A stretch of 25,745 bases of DNA from an uncultured Microbacterium sp. (GCA_937988695.1 CALKHM010000023.1:1-25745), one strand, 5' to 3'. Positions 1 to 7,937 are shown, counted from the first letter of the stretch. Notes: a model not told the origin generated them from the sequence alone. Numbers and translations: made by a program.

Positions 1-921
1 GTCCACGGCGATGTCGGACTCGAAGAAGGTCACCCCGTGGCGCAGACACGCCTGCTGGACAGCGGCCACCAGCTCATCGACGGCGTCGGTGGCAGCCCGT
101 GCGCCGCGCGCTGCCAGCAGCCGGTCGGTGCCGGTGAACTGCACGAACGCCACCGCGATCGGCCGGTGCTCGGGCTGGGCCGACCCCCCGATGATGTGCG
201 CCCGGATGCCGGGAGGCAGCGTGTGCATGATGGACGCATGGTGGTCCGCCGAGGTGTCCGGCACGGCCGACTGCGGCTGCGACTGCGGCTGCGGGCACGA
301 TCTGAGCAGGCGGCCCTGCGACCCGGCGACCTCGATGCTGCGGCCGAGGACGCGGGGCGCCAGCACGGCGGCGGTGTCGGCGCTGAGCAGGATCTGCCCG
401 GCCGTGCAGACCTGTTCCACAAGGGCGAGACGGCTCACGTCGGGGCCGGCGACGATCAGTTCGCGATGACTGACCGGATCGCCCACGAGGAAAGCATCGA
501 ACGTGCCGCTGTGCACGCCGATCGACAGGCGCAGGGTCGCCGAGACCGGAAGCGCCCGCGCACCGACGAGGGCGCGCAGGCTCGCCCGCATCCGATGCGC
601 GACCCGCGCGGCGCGAGCCGCGTGCTCCGGACCGCGCAACAGCAGCAGCACCGCGTCGCCGCCCCACTTCACCAGGTCTGCACCGTCGTCGAAGGCCGGC
701 GCGAGCAGGGTCGCGAACGTCACATCGAGCGTGTCGCTCATCAGCTCCGCGCCGAGCGTGCCGCGCCGGGCCAGTCGCTCGGTCAGGGCGGTGAAGCCGG
801 AGATGTCGGCGAAGATCATCGTGCCCGGGATGCGACGGTGCCGGGCATCCGGCGATTCGGCTAGCCACTGCGCCACCAGGCGAGAGGCGAACGGCTCTGC
901 CAGGGCGGAGTCATCGGACAC
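1..921 (-). CDS. Class III adenylate/guanylate cyclase domain protein (partial, N-terminal 307 residues)
   Basis: The frame is open from a GTG at 921 to the left edge, so the C-terminus is missing. An AGG-containing ribosome site lies just upstream of the GTG. Residues about 33-190 form a class III cyclase domain: IFADISGFT carries the first metal Asp (D39), and VKWGGDAVLLL carries K85 and the second Asp (D89). The later segment that normally holds the Asn/Arg transition-state pair reads GPDVSRLALVEQ, so the usual Asn is absent. From about residue 235 a second cyclase-like domain begins (IAVAFVQFTGTDRLL) without the metal Asp. This tandem layout with a degenerate second domain is known from large actinobacterial cyclases that continue into an ATPase and TPR region, but that part is outside the window. 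It is divergent from the LuxR regulator at 1031. The family is clear; whether it makes cAMP is not. Confidence 0.8.
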   Translation of the reverse strand, partial: MSDDSALAEPFASRLVAQWLAESPDARHRRIPGTMIFADISGFTALTERLARRGTLGAELMSDTLDVTFATLLAPAFDDGADLVKWGGDAVLLLLRGPEHAARAARVAHRMRASLRALVGARALPVSATLRLSIGVHSGTFDAFLVGDPVSHRELIVAGPDVSRLALVEQVCTAGQILLSADTAAVLAPRVLGRSIEVAGSQGRLLRSCPQPQSQPQSAVPDTSADHHASIMHTLPPGIRAHIIGGSAQPEHRPIAVAFVQFTGTDRLLAARGARAATDAVDELVAAVQQACLRHGVTFFESDIAVD

Positions 922-942
922 CGGCGAACACCTCGCTAGACT

Positions 943-996
943 CGGCCTCGAGGGGCTGAGGAGCCTCGAGGGGCTGGGGCGCCTCGAAGGGCCCGC
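943..996. repeat. Three tandem 18-bp imperfect repeats in a divergent promoter
   Basis: Three consecutive 18-bp units (943-960, 961-978, 979-996) share the core GCCTCGAGGGGCTG. The first two contain the perfect palindrome CCTCGAGG exactly one unit apart; the third is degenerate (CCTCGAAGGGCC). They fill most of the 109-bp gap between the divergent cyclase and LuxR regulator starts. A phased operator for the LuxR-type regulator is a reasonable inference, but the repeat could also be neutral. Confidence 0.6.
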
Positions 997-1030
997 AGAT
1001 CATGGGGGGCGGCTGAGAAGGGACAGCAGC

Positions 1031-3889
1031 ATGCGCACAGCGCCCGGTGACGTCGTCCGGGTGGACCCACCACGACGCGTCTTCCTGGGGCGGGACGCCG
1101 AGGTCGGCGAGCTCGTGGCCGCACTGCGGGCCGAGAGCACCTCCACCGGTCGTGTCATCGTGATCCGCGGCGAGGGCGGGATCGGCAAGACCTCGCTCAT
1201 CGACACGGCCCTGCAGCAGGCCTCGCCGAGCCGCATCGCGCTGCGGGCATCGGCCGACGTGATGGACCGACGCCGGACGCACGGGCTGCTGCTGGACGCG
1301 TTCGCGCCGCTGCTGACCGACGACGACCGGCGCATCGCGGCGGACCACAACGAGCACGCGGTGGGCGAACGGCTGCTGTCGCTGATCGATGTGGCCGCTG
1401 CGGAGCCCACCGTGGTGATCCTCGAAGATCTGCAGTGGGCGGATGCCGCCTCGCTCGGGCTGCTCAGGCGGCTCAGCCGCACTCTCGAACAGCTGCCGCT
1501 GCTGATCATCGGGTCGTTGCGCACTCAGGCCCGCCATGAGACCGCGCCCGCCCTCGATCGGCTGCTGGGCTCGCTCAGCGAGCGCGATCTCCTGCGCACG
1601 ATCGAGCTCGAGCCGCTGCCCGAATCCACGTGCGTGGCGATCGCAGAGCGCCTGACCGGCGGCCGGGTGGAGGGCGCGCTCGCGCGCTATCTCACCGCGG
1701 CCGGCGGCAACCCGCTGTTTCTCACGGAGATGATCCGGGCTCTGCTGCGTGACGGCGCGGTCACGGTCAGCGCCGACGGCGGGGCGCTGCTGGATGCGCC
1801 GGTCGGGCCCTCTCCGTCGCTCGCGATGGTCATGATGCGTCACCTGAGCCACCTCAGCGCACCGACCCGCGAGCTGCTGACCACAGCGGCGCTGCTGGGC
1901 ACCCGCTTCTCGGTGTCCCACCTGCGCGTGGTCGCGGATCGCCCGATGAGCGCGTTGGTGCCCCTGCTGCGAGAGTCGTTCGCCGCCGGCTTCCTGGAGG
2001 AGATCGAGCAGGACCTGCTGGGCTTCCGGCACGAGCTGATCCAGGAGGTGCTGCTGCAGGACCTGCCCCGGCCGGTGCAGGCGGAGCTGCAGCGCGAGGT
2101 CGCCGTGCGACTGGACGCCGCAGAGGTGGCGGCGGCGACCGTGGCCGGCCACCTGCTGCGGGCGCCGACCTCGCCGCACGATCTGCCGTGGATGCTGCGG
2201 CTCGCACAGCGCACCGCCGTCGCGGCGCCGCGCACGGCTGCCGACCTCTGGGAACGGGTGGTGGCCACGACCTCGCCCGGCGACCCGATGAACGTGCGCG
2301 CCACCGCGGGGCTGGCACGCGCCGCCCTCAGCGAGGGTCACGCGGCCGAGTCGTGCGCACTCGCCGAGCGCGCCCTGCGGCAGGAGGTGCCTGCGCAGGT
2401 GCGGGCGGGCCTGACGGAGACCTACACTCACGCGCTCATGCAGCAGCATCGGCATGTCGCCGCGCGCGAGGAGGCCGAGCGGTACGCGGCCGCCGACGTT
2501 CTCGAACCGGTCGATCGCGCCGCCCACCTGGCGTTCGCCGGCTGGCCCCGGCTGATGCTCGGCGATCTGGCCGGTGCCAAGCGGCTGGCACGGGACGGCG
2601 CGGCGATGGCCGCCGCGGTCGGCAATCACGGGGCGCAGGCGCTGGCGCTGACCCTGCACGGCCTGATCGCCGACTTCCAGGGCGATCTCGACGAGGCGAT
2701 CGTCGACCTGACCGCCGCGGCGGACACGGCCGACAGGCACCCGTCGTTCGCCGCGATCGAGTCGTTCCCGCACGTCCTGCTGGCGCTGGCGCTGGCCGAC
2801 GCCGACCGTGTCGCCGACGTCCCCACGCTGTTGCAGCGCGGTCTGCAGTCGGCCGAGGAGTTCGGCTATCGCACCGGGGTCGTGGCGGCCCACGCCTTCG
2901 GCGCACAGGTCCGCAGCCACACCGGCATCCTCTCCGACGTCATCGCCGAGCTCGATGCCCACCATTCGCTGGTGGACTCCATGGACGTGCGGATGAATCC
3001 CCCGGCGATCGGTCTGCGCGCCCAGGTGATCGCGCGCCAGAGGGGACCGGCGGCCGCCCTGGACTGGTCGGCGCTGCTGGACCCCGTTCCCGATCATACG
3101 GTCTGGGCCGGGCGCGGACGGGCCTGGATCTGGCTCGGGCGCAGCCAGATCCAGCGCGCTCGCGGCGACGACGCCGGAACGTTGGCCGCGCTCTGGGACG
3201 GCTGGCGGGAGCTGCGCGAGGCCGACATGCTGATGGAGTGCGCCGAGCTCGGACTCGATCTGGTCGATCTCGCCCGCACGGCGGCCGGTGAACGGGCCGG
3301 GGAGCGTGGTGTCGCGCGCGAGCGCGCGCAGGAGGTCGTCGACGTGCTGGACGCGCTCGCCGGTCGCAACCCGACCGTGACGCACCTGCGCGCGACCGCG
3401 CTGGCCGTGCGCGGGCTCCACGCCGCAGACTCCGGTCTGCTCGTCGAGGCCGCGCGCCTGATGGCGACGACTCCCCGGCGCATCGACACCGCTCGTGTGG
3501 CGGAGCTGGCGGCGCTGGCGCTGTCTCCCAAAGACGGCGACGCCAGGATGCTGGCCGATGCGGCGTTGCGCGGCTACGCCGAGGCCGGCGCCGATCACGA
3601 CGTCAGCCGCGCGCGGGCGGCATTCCGCCGGGCGGAAGTACCGGTGATCACGCCCGCCCGCACCCGCCCGGCATTCGGATGGGACTCGCTGACCCGCACC
3701 GAGCTGCGCGTCGTCGGCCACGTCGTCACGGGCGCGACCAATCCCGAGATCGCGGAGCGTCTGAGCGTGTCGCGGCGGACGGTCGAATCCCATGTGTCAA
3801 ACGTCCTCACCAAGCTCGCGCTGCGCTCCCGGACCGAGCTGGCCCTGTTCGCCGCGCGACGTCTCGAGGATCCCGGACAGCACGGCTAG
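1031..3889 (+). CDS. Large ATP-binding LuxR-family transcriptional regulator (LAL/MalT-like)
   Basis: This is a 952-residue cytoplasmic regulator. Near the N-terminus is a STAND/AAA-type ATPase with Walker A GEGGIGKT (residues 47-54) and Walker B VVILED followed by LQWAD (about 128-137). The middle (about 400-870) is alanine-rich helical-repeat sequence, as in MalT-like sensors. The C-terminus (about 885-945) is a LuxR/GerE helix-turn-helix (LTRTELRVVGHVVTG, NPEIAERLSVSRRTVESHVSNVLTKL). The ATG at 1031 was chosen because GAGAAGGGA precedes it and homology begins right after it; the frame stays open upstream to 503, but that extension crosses the cyclase gene and looks like antisense shadow. 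The inducer is unknown. The pairing with a cyclase suggests a signalling module, which is inference. Confidence 0.9.
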   Translation: MRTAPGDVVRVDPPRRVFLGRDAEVGELVAALRAESTSTGRVIVIRGEGGIGKTSLIDTALQQASPSRIALRASADVMDRRRTHGLLLDAFAPLLTDDDRRIAADHNEHAVGERLLSLIDVAAAEPTVVILEDLQWADAASLGLLRRLSRTLEQLPLLIIGSLRTQARHETAPALDRLLGSLSERDLLRTIELEPLPESTCVAIAERLTGGRVEGALARYLTAAGGNPLFLTEMIRALLRDGAVTVSADGGALLDAPVGPSPSLAMVMMRHLSHLSAPTRELLTTAALLGTRFSVSHLRVVADRPMSALVPLLRESFAAGFLEEIEQDLLGFRHELIQEVLLQDLPRPVQAELQREVAVRLDAAEVAAATVAGHLLRAPTSPHDLPWMLRLAQRTAVAAPRTAADLWERVVATTSPGDPMNVRATAGLARAALSEGHAAESCALAERALRQEVPAQVRAGLTETYTHALMQQHRHVAAREEAERYAAADVLEPVDRAAHLAFAGWPRLMLGDLAGAKRLARDGAAMAAAVGNHGAQALALTLHGLIADFQGDLDEAIVDLTAAADTADRHPSFAAIESFPHVLLALALADADRVADVPTLLQRGLQSAEEFGYRTGVVAAHAFGAQVRSHTGILSDVIAELDAHHSLVDSMDVRMNPPAIGLRAQVIARQRGPAAALDWSALLDPVPDHTVWAGRGRAWIWLGRSQIQRARGDDAGTLAALWDGWRELREADMLMECAELGLDLVDLARTAAGERAGERGVARERAQEVVDVLDALAGRNPTVTHLRATALAVRGLHAADSGLLVEAARLMATTPRRIDTARVAELAALALSPKDGDARMLADAALRGYAEAGADHDVSRARAAFRRAEVPVITPARTRPAFGWDSLTRTELRVVGHVVTGATNPEIAERLSVSRRTVESHVSNVLTKLALRSRTELALFAARRLEDPGQHG

Positions 3890-3985
3890 CAGGTCGATCC
3901 AGCCGCAGAACGAGACCGCGGCGCCGCCGCTGAGCACGCGCCCGGCCGGTGGATCCGTTCCATCCAGCACGATCTCGATGCGCAC
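3797..3985 (-). CDS. Small conserved-looking hypothetical protein, convergent overlap with LuxR gene
   Basis: A 62-residue ORF starts at a GTG at 3985 and overlaps the last 93 bp of the regulator on the opposite strand. Its N-terminal half (RIEIVLDGTDPPAGRV, then an aromatic FCGWIDLLAVLSGIL stretch) looks like a genuine small folded protein and resembles short actinobacterial proteins I recall with a VEIELDG-DPP-G-V opening. The C-terminal third, lying inside the regulator gene, is low-complexity and may just be read-through to the first stop. No strong ribosome site is visible. It follows the DAG-kinase-like gene in the same direction. No function is proposed. Confidence 0.5.
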   Translation of the reverse strand: MRIEIVLDGTDPPAGRVLSGGAAVSFCGWIDLLAVLSGILETSRGEQGQLGPGAQRELGEDV

Positions 3986-4017
3986 CCTGTCAGCGTCACA
4001 CCGCGACCGCCCGTGCG

Positions 4018-4037
4018 GATCCGTGAGTTCACGGATC
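4018..4037. terminator. Hairpin downstream of the diacylglycerol-kinase-like gene
   Basis: GATCCGTG and CACGGATC form a perfect 8-bp stem around the tetraloop AGTT. The hairpin lies 30 bp beyond the stop at 4067 and before the convergent genes ending at 3889. No T-run follows on either strand, so it could be a GC-type terminator or only an mRNA-stabilising stem. Confidence 0.45.
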
Positions 4038-4066
4038 TTCGCCGAGGTCCGCCGGTCGCCGTCGCG

Positions 4067-5017
4067 CTATCGAACCCTCAGCGCGGAAGGCTGAACCGTG
4101 ATCACCACCCGGCTCGTCTCACCCAGGTCCTCGCCGTCGATCTCGAACACGCGCGGTTCGGCCAGCTCCACGCGCAACGCGGTGATGCGCCGATGGGTCA
4201 CGCTGTCGCTGCTGCGTGCGGACCGACGGCCGGAGAGGACTCGTTTCAGGCCGTTGTCCCACACCATGGTCCGCAGCGTGTCGAGCCAGCCCGCGACGTC
4301 GTCCGCGCTCAACAGCAGCATGTCGAGTGCGCCATCGGCGGGATCCGCGCCGGGAAGCAGCACGACACCGCCTTGAAGGGTGCCGCAGTTGCCGATCAGC
4401 ACGGTGTGCGCGCGCTCCTTGTGCGGGCGGCCCTCATCGACGCTCATCCGCACATCGATGGTCTCGCTCGCCGAGACCGCCCGGCCCAGCGACTCCACGT
4501 AGGCGAGCCATCCGGCCTTCTCCTTGAGGTCGTCGTCGGTCTCGGTGATCATGTGGGCGTCGATGCCGAAGCCCGCCATGACCGCGAATGCGCACCGCTG
4601 CGTGCCACCGGCCTCCTCCACCTCCGCCCAGCCCACGTCGATCGTCCGAGCCGTGCCGGAGACGAGGAGGCGGTCGAAGGCGGCGACCGGGTCACCGAGC
4701 GGGACGTCGAGGTTGCGCGCGAGCAGGTTGCCCGTGCCGAGCGGGACGATGCCCAGCTCCACCGGTGCGGACACCTCAGCGAGGTGTTCGGCGACGGCCC
4801 GCACGGTGCCGTCGCCCCCGGCGGCGGCGACCACGTCGGCACCGGCTTCGATGGCGTGGGCCGTCGCACTCTGCCCGGGATCGTCGGGGCTCGTCTGCCA
4901 CCAGGACACCTCATCGGGCGCCTCGCGGTCGGCCACGGCATCGCGGAGGGCTTCCTCCAGCTGTTCCTGCGTGGTCTTCGACGGGTTCCAGACGACAGCG
5001 AGATGCGAGGCGCGCAT
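4067..5017 (-). CDS. Diacylglycerol kinase family lipid kinase (DAGK catalytic domain)
   Basis: This 316-residue protein has the usual length and layout of the DagK/YegS/BmrU family, which transfers phosphate from ATP to diacylglycerol or related lipids or sphingoid bases at the inner membrane face. The nucleotide-binding GGDGT is at residues 67-71 and PLGTGN, in the longer PLGTGNLLARNL motif, at 92-97. The opening strand HLAVVWNPSK and the C-terminal EIDGEDLG segment also match the family. The ATG at 5017 is 12 bp downstream of the gntR stop with GGCGGAC before it, so it is probably co-transcribed with gntR. No membrane segment is seen. The lipid substrate cannot be told from sequence. Confidence 0.88.
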   Translation of the reverse strand: MRASHLAVVWNPSKTTQEQLEEALRDAVADREAPDEVSWWQTSPDDPGQSATAHAIEAGADVVAAAGGDGTVRAVAEHLAEVSAPVELGIVPLGTGNLLARNLDVPLGDPVAAFDRLLVSGTARTIDVGWAEVEEAGGTQRCAFAVMAGFGIDAHMITETDDDLKEKAGWLAYVESLGRAVSASETIDVRMSVDEGRPHKERAHTVLIGNCGTLQGGVVLLPGADPADGALDMLLLSADDVAGWLDTLRTMVWDNGLKRVLSGRRSARSSDSVTHRRITALRVELAEPRVFEIDGEDLGETSRVVITVQPSALRVR

Positions 5018-5029
5018 GGACGTCCGCCG

Positions 5030-5722
5030 CTACGACTTCCGCGAGCGCTCTGCGCGCTCGAGATCGGCCAGGGCCCGGCCCTTCGCGTTCGTGAGGTGAC
5101 GTCCGATCGCCTCGGCCGCGCCCTCCGAGTCCCCGGCGGCGATCGCCGCGTAGACGGCCTCATGCTCGACGCGCGCCGACCGCGCGTGCGACACCCCCGA
5201 CTTCCCGATGATGCGGAAGCGTTGCAGCTGGCCGCCCAGCGACCGGTACGCCTTGGCGATGAAGGGATTGCCGGACTGATCCGCGATCAGGCCGTGGAAC
5301 TGCTCGTCGGCCATCCAGCACTTGCGCAACGTCTCGCCGTCCGCCCCGTGCCCGGCGTTGTCCATCACCGCGATGGTCTCCGCCAGGTGCGAGAGGAACT
5401 CCTCCGACGAGCGCGTGGTCGCGGCCCTGGCCATCGCCGGCTCCAGCAGCAGCCGCGCGTCCATGAGCTGGGCGATCTCGTCGGAGTGCAGCAGTCGCGC
5501 GACCGCGTACCCACGCTGCGAGTGGCGCTCGATGAACCCGGTGTGCTCGAGTCGGGCCAGCGCCTCGCGGATCGGTGTCGGGCTGACGTCGAGCTCGCGT
5601 GAGAGCAGATGCAGCTTGAGCCGCTCACCGGGCGCTCGCTGTCCGCTCATGAACTGTGCGGACAGCGTGTCGTAGACCCGATCGGCGATCGCGATCCGTG
5701 TCGACTCTTCATCAGCGGTCAT
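5030..5722 (-). CDS. FadR-type GntR transcriptional regulator with FCD ligand-binding domain
   Basis: This is a 230-residue regulator. Residues about 10-75 form the GntR winged helix-turn-helix (LDVSPTPIREALARLEHTGFI, then RGYAVA). Residues about 82-220 form an all-helical FCD domain. The metal-binding set expected for the FadR group is present: D139 and H143 (DEQFH), H187 (EHEAV) and H209 (HL). Such domains usually bind a carboxylate or sugar acid through the metal, which suits the neighbouring sugar-acid genes. It has its own promoter overlapping the end of the upstream SDR gene, with a short leader and a weak ribosome site. It is the best candidate to bind the palindromes at 14231 and 22637; that link is inference. 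Confidence 0.9.
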   Translation of the reverse strand: MTADEESTRIAIADRVYDTLSAQFMSGQRAPGERLKLHLLSRELDVSPTPIREALARLEHTGFIERHSQRGYAVARLLHSDEIAQLMDARLLLEPAMARAATTRSSEEFLSHLAETIAVMDNAGHGADGETLRKCWMADEQFHGLIADQSGNPFIAKAYRSLGGQLQRFRIIGKSGVSHARSARVEHEAVYAAIAAGDSEGAAEAIGRHLTNAKGRALADLERAERSRKS

Positions 5723-5759
5723 AATGACAATCCGTCAGGGGCAGGCAACCTCGACAAAA

Positions 5760-5787
5760 ATTATACATTTTCTGGATGCCCCGTCAC
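5760..5787 (-). promoter_or_regulatory. Promoter of gntR
   Basis: Reading the minus strand, a perfect TATAAT lies at 5765-5760. A -35 like GTGACG (5787-5782) lies 16 bp upstream and overlaps the stop codon of the uronate-dehydrogenase-like gene (5784-5786). The predicted transcript starts about 30 nt before the gntR ATG. The AT-rich stretch next to it (CAGAAAATGTATAAT) only loosely recalls the 20-bp palindromes elsewhere, so autoregulation is possible but not shown. Confidence 0.6.
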
Positions 5788-6566
5788 CAGGTTCCGCCGG
5801 CGTACCCGGGCTCGCAGAACCGCCCTCCCTGGTATGGGGACGAGAACTCCCGCGTCGGGAACTCGGCCGCGAACGCGTCGGCGCTGTCCTGCGGCCGATA
5901 TCCGAGCGCCTGCGCCGACCTCGTGGACCAGAACCGACGCGCGTTGTCGGACACGCCGTAGACCACGCTGTACCTCTCCGGAAGATCCGCGGTCAGCGCC
6001 GCCTCCACGAGCGCGATGCTGTCGGGGACGGAGAGCCAGGTGCGCAGCTGATCCGCGTTCTCCGGACGCTGCCGGCACACCCCGATCCGCAGGCACACCA
6101 CTTCCAGGCCCCACTTGTCGGCGTGCAGCCGCCCCAGCGCTTCGCCGAAGACCTTGCTCGCGCCGTACAGCGTGTCGGGTCGGACGGGGCTCGTCTCGTC
6201 GACGGCGACGTCGGTCGAGTGGAACCCCGTCACGTGGTGCGAGCTCGCGTAGACCACGCGCCGAACCCCCGCGCGGCGGCTCGCGTCGAAGACGTTGTAG
6301 GTGCCCACCAGGTTGGCCTGCAGGATCTCCTCGAAGGGCGCCTCATCGGCCTTGCCACCCAGGTGCAGCACGGCGTGCATGCCCTGCGCCGCCTCGCGCA
6401 CGCGATCCCCGTCGGACAGATCGCCGAGCACGAGACGCTCATGGGGCTCCAGTTCGCCGATCGAAGAGCGCGAGTAGAGCACGACCTCGTCGAACAGGTC
6501 GCTCAGTCGAGGCCGGATAGCGGCGGCCATCCGGCCGCTCGCACCCGTGACGAGAATCCCTGACAT
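5784..6566 (-). CDS. udh: Uronate-dehydrogenase-like extended SDR (NAD-dependent epimerase/dehydratase family)
   Basis: This is a 260-residue Rossmann protein with NAD motif TGASGRM (residues 7-13) and catalytic Y134/K138 (YGASK). The downstream RTWLSVPDSIALVEAAL and VVYGVSDNARRFWS...LGYRPQDSADAFA segments match bacterial uronate dehydrogenase, which oxidises uronic acids to aldaro-lactones with NAD+. Length is typical for Udh (about 265) and short for D-erythronate dehydrogenase (about 310), the other SDR seen in tetronate pathways. I chose the ATG at 6566 because GGAAGGCGG precedes it; an ATG at 6584 has a poorer site. It is the last gene before gntR. In this locus the substrate could be another acid sugar rather than glucuronate or galacturonate. 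Confidence 0.75.
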   Translation of the reverse strand: MSGILVTGASGRMAAAIRPRLSDLFDEVVLYSRSSIGELEPHERLVLGDLSDGDRVREAAQGMHAVLHLGGKADEAPFEEILQANLVGTYNVFDASRRAGVRRVVYASSHHVTGFHSTDVAVDETSPVRPDTLYGASKVFGEALGRLHADKWGLEVVCLRIGVCRQRPENADQLRTWLSVPDSIALVEAALTADLPERYSVVYGVSDNARRFWSTRSAQALGYRPQDSADAFAAEFPTREFSSPYQGGRFCEPGYAGGTW

Positions 6567-6617
6567 TCCGTTTCCGCCTTCCATATATCCGCCCGATGCC
6601 GCGATCTCACGCGGGAC

Positions 6618-7316
6618 TCATCCTTGTGTCAAGGGGACCAGATGCGCACGCGCATAGACGTCCCGGTGCCGATCGGAGCGGATCTCCCGGATGAAGCGCT
6701 GTGCGATCGCCGGGTCGTCGGCGTGCACGCCGATCGCGGCCGACAGCTCGATGTGCGCCCCCAGTTCGGCTGGCAGAGACCCGAGGATGCTGATCCCCTC
6801 CACGGCGGCCAGTTCGCTGATCTGCTGCACGGCGATCTCGGCTCGCCCGTCTCGGACGGCCTCTGCCGTGAAGCCGCTGGCCAGCACCACGGCCTTGGGC
6901 CGCACCACCTCCGCGAGATCGAGATCCCCGAGGACCCGTTCGAACACCGCACCGCTGGCGCCCGCAGCTGAGTAGGCGACCGAGCCGACCCGGTGCAGCA
7001 GCTCACCCAGGTCGGCGGGTGTGGCCAACGGGTACGTCGGCGCCGCCGGAGCCATGGCGATCCCGATATCGGAGCGGACCAGGGTCCGGATGGACTCGGG
7101 ACGCACCTCTCCCTCGGCGGCCATCTCGTCGAGGGCGACGGACGTCCCGATGATCACGTCCGGCTGCTCGCCCTGCCGCACCAGGTCTCGCAGCACCGAC
7201 GTCGGCTCGTACACCCGCCGGATCGCGACCCCGGTCTGCGCAACGAACGGGGGGATCAGACTGTTCTCCAGAACCTCCCTCAGTGCCAGACCGCTGAACA
7301 GCGTCATCGTCTGCAT
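6618..7316 (-). CDS. Orphan ModA-like periplasmic-binding-fold protein without signal peptide
   Basis: This 232-residue protein has a type II periplasmic-binding fold like molybdate-binding ModA: TLFSGLALREVLENSLIPPF-TGV at the start, PDVIIGTSVALDEMAAEG near 53-70, SDIGIAMAP near 82-90, and a crossover with SGAVFERVLGDLDL. It starts directly with the first strand and has no signal peptide or lipobox, so it is predicted to be cytoplasmic. The start at 7316 is set by AAGGAGG just upstream; the longer frame overlaps the OtnC gene. No matching permease or ATPase is adjacent. It sits between OtnC and the SDR, so it may sense or carry a pathway acid, or act as an enzyme. The function is not assigned. 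Confidence 0.7.
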   Translation of the reverse strand: MQTMTLFSGLALREVLENSLIPPFVAQTGVAIRRVYEPTSVLRDLVRQGEQPDVIIGTSVALDEMAAEGEVRPESIRTLVRSDIGIAMAPAAPTYPLATPADLGELLHRVGSVAYSAAGASGAVFERVLGDLDLAEVVRPKAVVLASGFTAEAVRDGRAEIAVQQISELAAVEGISILGSLPAELGAHIELSAAIGVHADDPAIAQRFIREIRSDRHRDVYARAHLVPLTQG

Positions 7317-7336
7317 TCGCGTACCGCCTCCTTCCC

Positions 7337-7933
7337 TCATCCGTCGTGCCGATCCGCGGGCGGCGCGGCGCGTTCTCCCAGCAGCAGGTACAGCTGCGCC
7401 ACGTGCTCGAGCTCTTCGAGCACGTCCAGCGCGTGATCCAGATCGTCGCCGGCGACCACCGCGCCGTGATTGCGCAGCAGCATGCAGTGCGCGTCCCGAG
7501 CGGCGCGGCCGGCGTGCACGGCCAGCTGCCGGTCTCCCGGTGGGGCAAACGGCACCACCGGAAGTCGTCCGACGCGCATCCGGTAATAGGCCGTGAGCGG
7601 GGGCAGCGCGTCGTCCTCGTCCACCGTCGGGATGCACGAGACCGCCGCGGAGTACAACGAATGGGTGTGGACGACCGCACGCGCCGTGGGACGGGATCGG
7701 TAGACCGCCAGGTGCAGTCCGGTCTCCTTCGACGGTTTCCCTTCACGGACCGTGCCGTCCAGACCGATCACGGCCAGCTCCGACTCGGTGACCGTGGAAA
7801 GGCTCGCCCCGGTCGGTGTCACCACGACCTGGTCGCCCACCCGCGCCGACACGTTGCCGGTACGACCGTGCGTGAGCCCGCGGCCGTGCACGTAGCGACC
7901 GGCCTCCACGACGCTCGTGCGGGCTCGATCCAT
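7337..7933 (-). CDS. otnC: OtnC-like class II aldolase/adducin family decarboxylase (3-oxo-tetronate 4-phosphate decarboxylase)
   Basis: This 198-residue protein is of the class II aldolase/adducin family. GLTHGRTGNVSAR (19-31) and VTPTGASL (38-45) are the phosphate/substrate loops, E70 the catalytic acid, and H89, H91 (VVHTHS) and H156 (RNHGAVV) the metal ligands. In OtnC proteins this fold decarboxylates 3-oxo-tetronate 4-phosphate to dihydroxyacetone phosphate. The gene directly follows the OtnK fusion: the ATG at 7933 is 4 bp after the kinase stop, while a GTG at 7954 would overlap it and is a possible alternative start. No strong ribosome site is seen for either, which suggests translational coupling. 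L-fuculose-phosphate-type aldolase activity cannot be excluded, but the OtnK/OtnI context favours OtnC. Confidence 0.85.
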   Translation of the reverse strand: MDRARTSVVEAGRYVHGRGLTHGRTGNVSARVGDQVVVTPTGASLSTVTESELAVIGLDGTVREGKPSKETGLHLAVYRSRPTARAVVHTHSLYSAAVSCIPTVDEDDALPPLTAYYRMRVGRLPVVPFAPPGDRQLAVHAGRAARDAHCMLLRNHGAVVAGDDLDHALDVLEELEHVAQLYLLLGERAAPPADRHDG

Positions 7934-7937
7934 GGCG

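Noticed and set aside
231..310. Short Gln/Pro/Ser repeat (QPQSQPQS) in the cyclase gene as a possible DNA repeat element
   Set aside because: It is a low-complexity linker between the two cyclase-like domains and not a mobile or regulatory repeat.
503..1030. Upstream extension of the LuxR regulator frame to an ATG at 503
   Set aside because: The region is antisense to the well-supported cyclase gene, and the homologous regulator sequence plus a good ribosome site begin at 1031.
911..3793. Long minus-strand open frame (960 codons) opposite the LuxR gene
   Set aside because: Arg/Gln/Gly/His-rich sequence without domains, lying entirely antisense to a gene with clear Walker and HTH motifs; typical GC-rich shadow.
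4013..5602. Long plus-strand open frame opposite the lipid kinase and gntR
   Set aside because: No recognisable domain, and both opposite-strand genes have full motif sets and sensible starts.
5784..6566. SDR as D-erythronate dehydrogenase (DenD)
   Set aside because: It would suit the tetronate pathway, but length (260) and the YGVSDNARRFW / LGYRPQDSADAF segments fit uronate dehydrogenase better. Not fully excluded.
7317..7637. N-terminal extension of the ModA-like protein
   Set aside because: It would overlap the OtnC gene with Arg/Ala-rich sequence; AAGGAGG marks the start at 7316.
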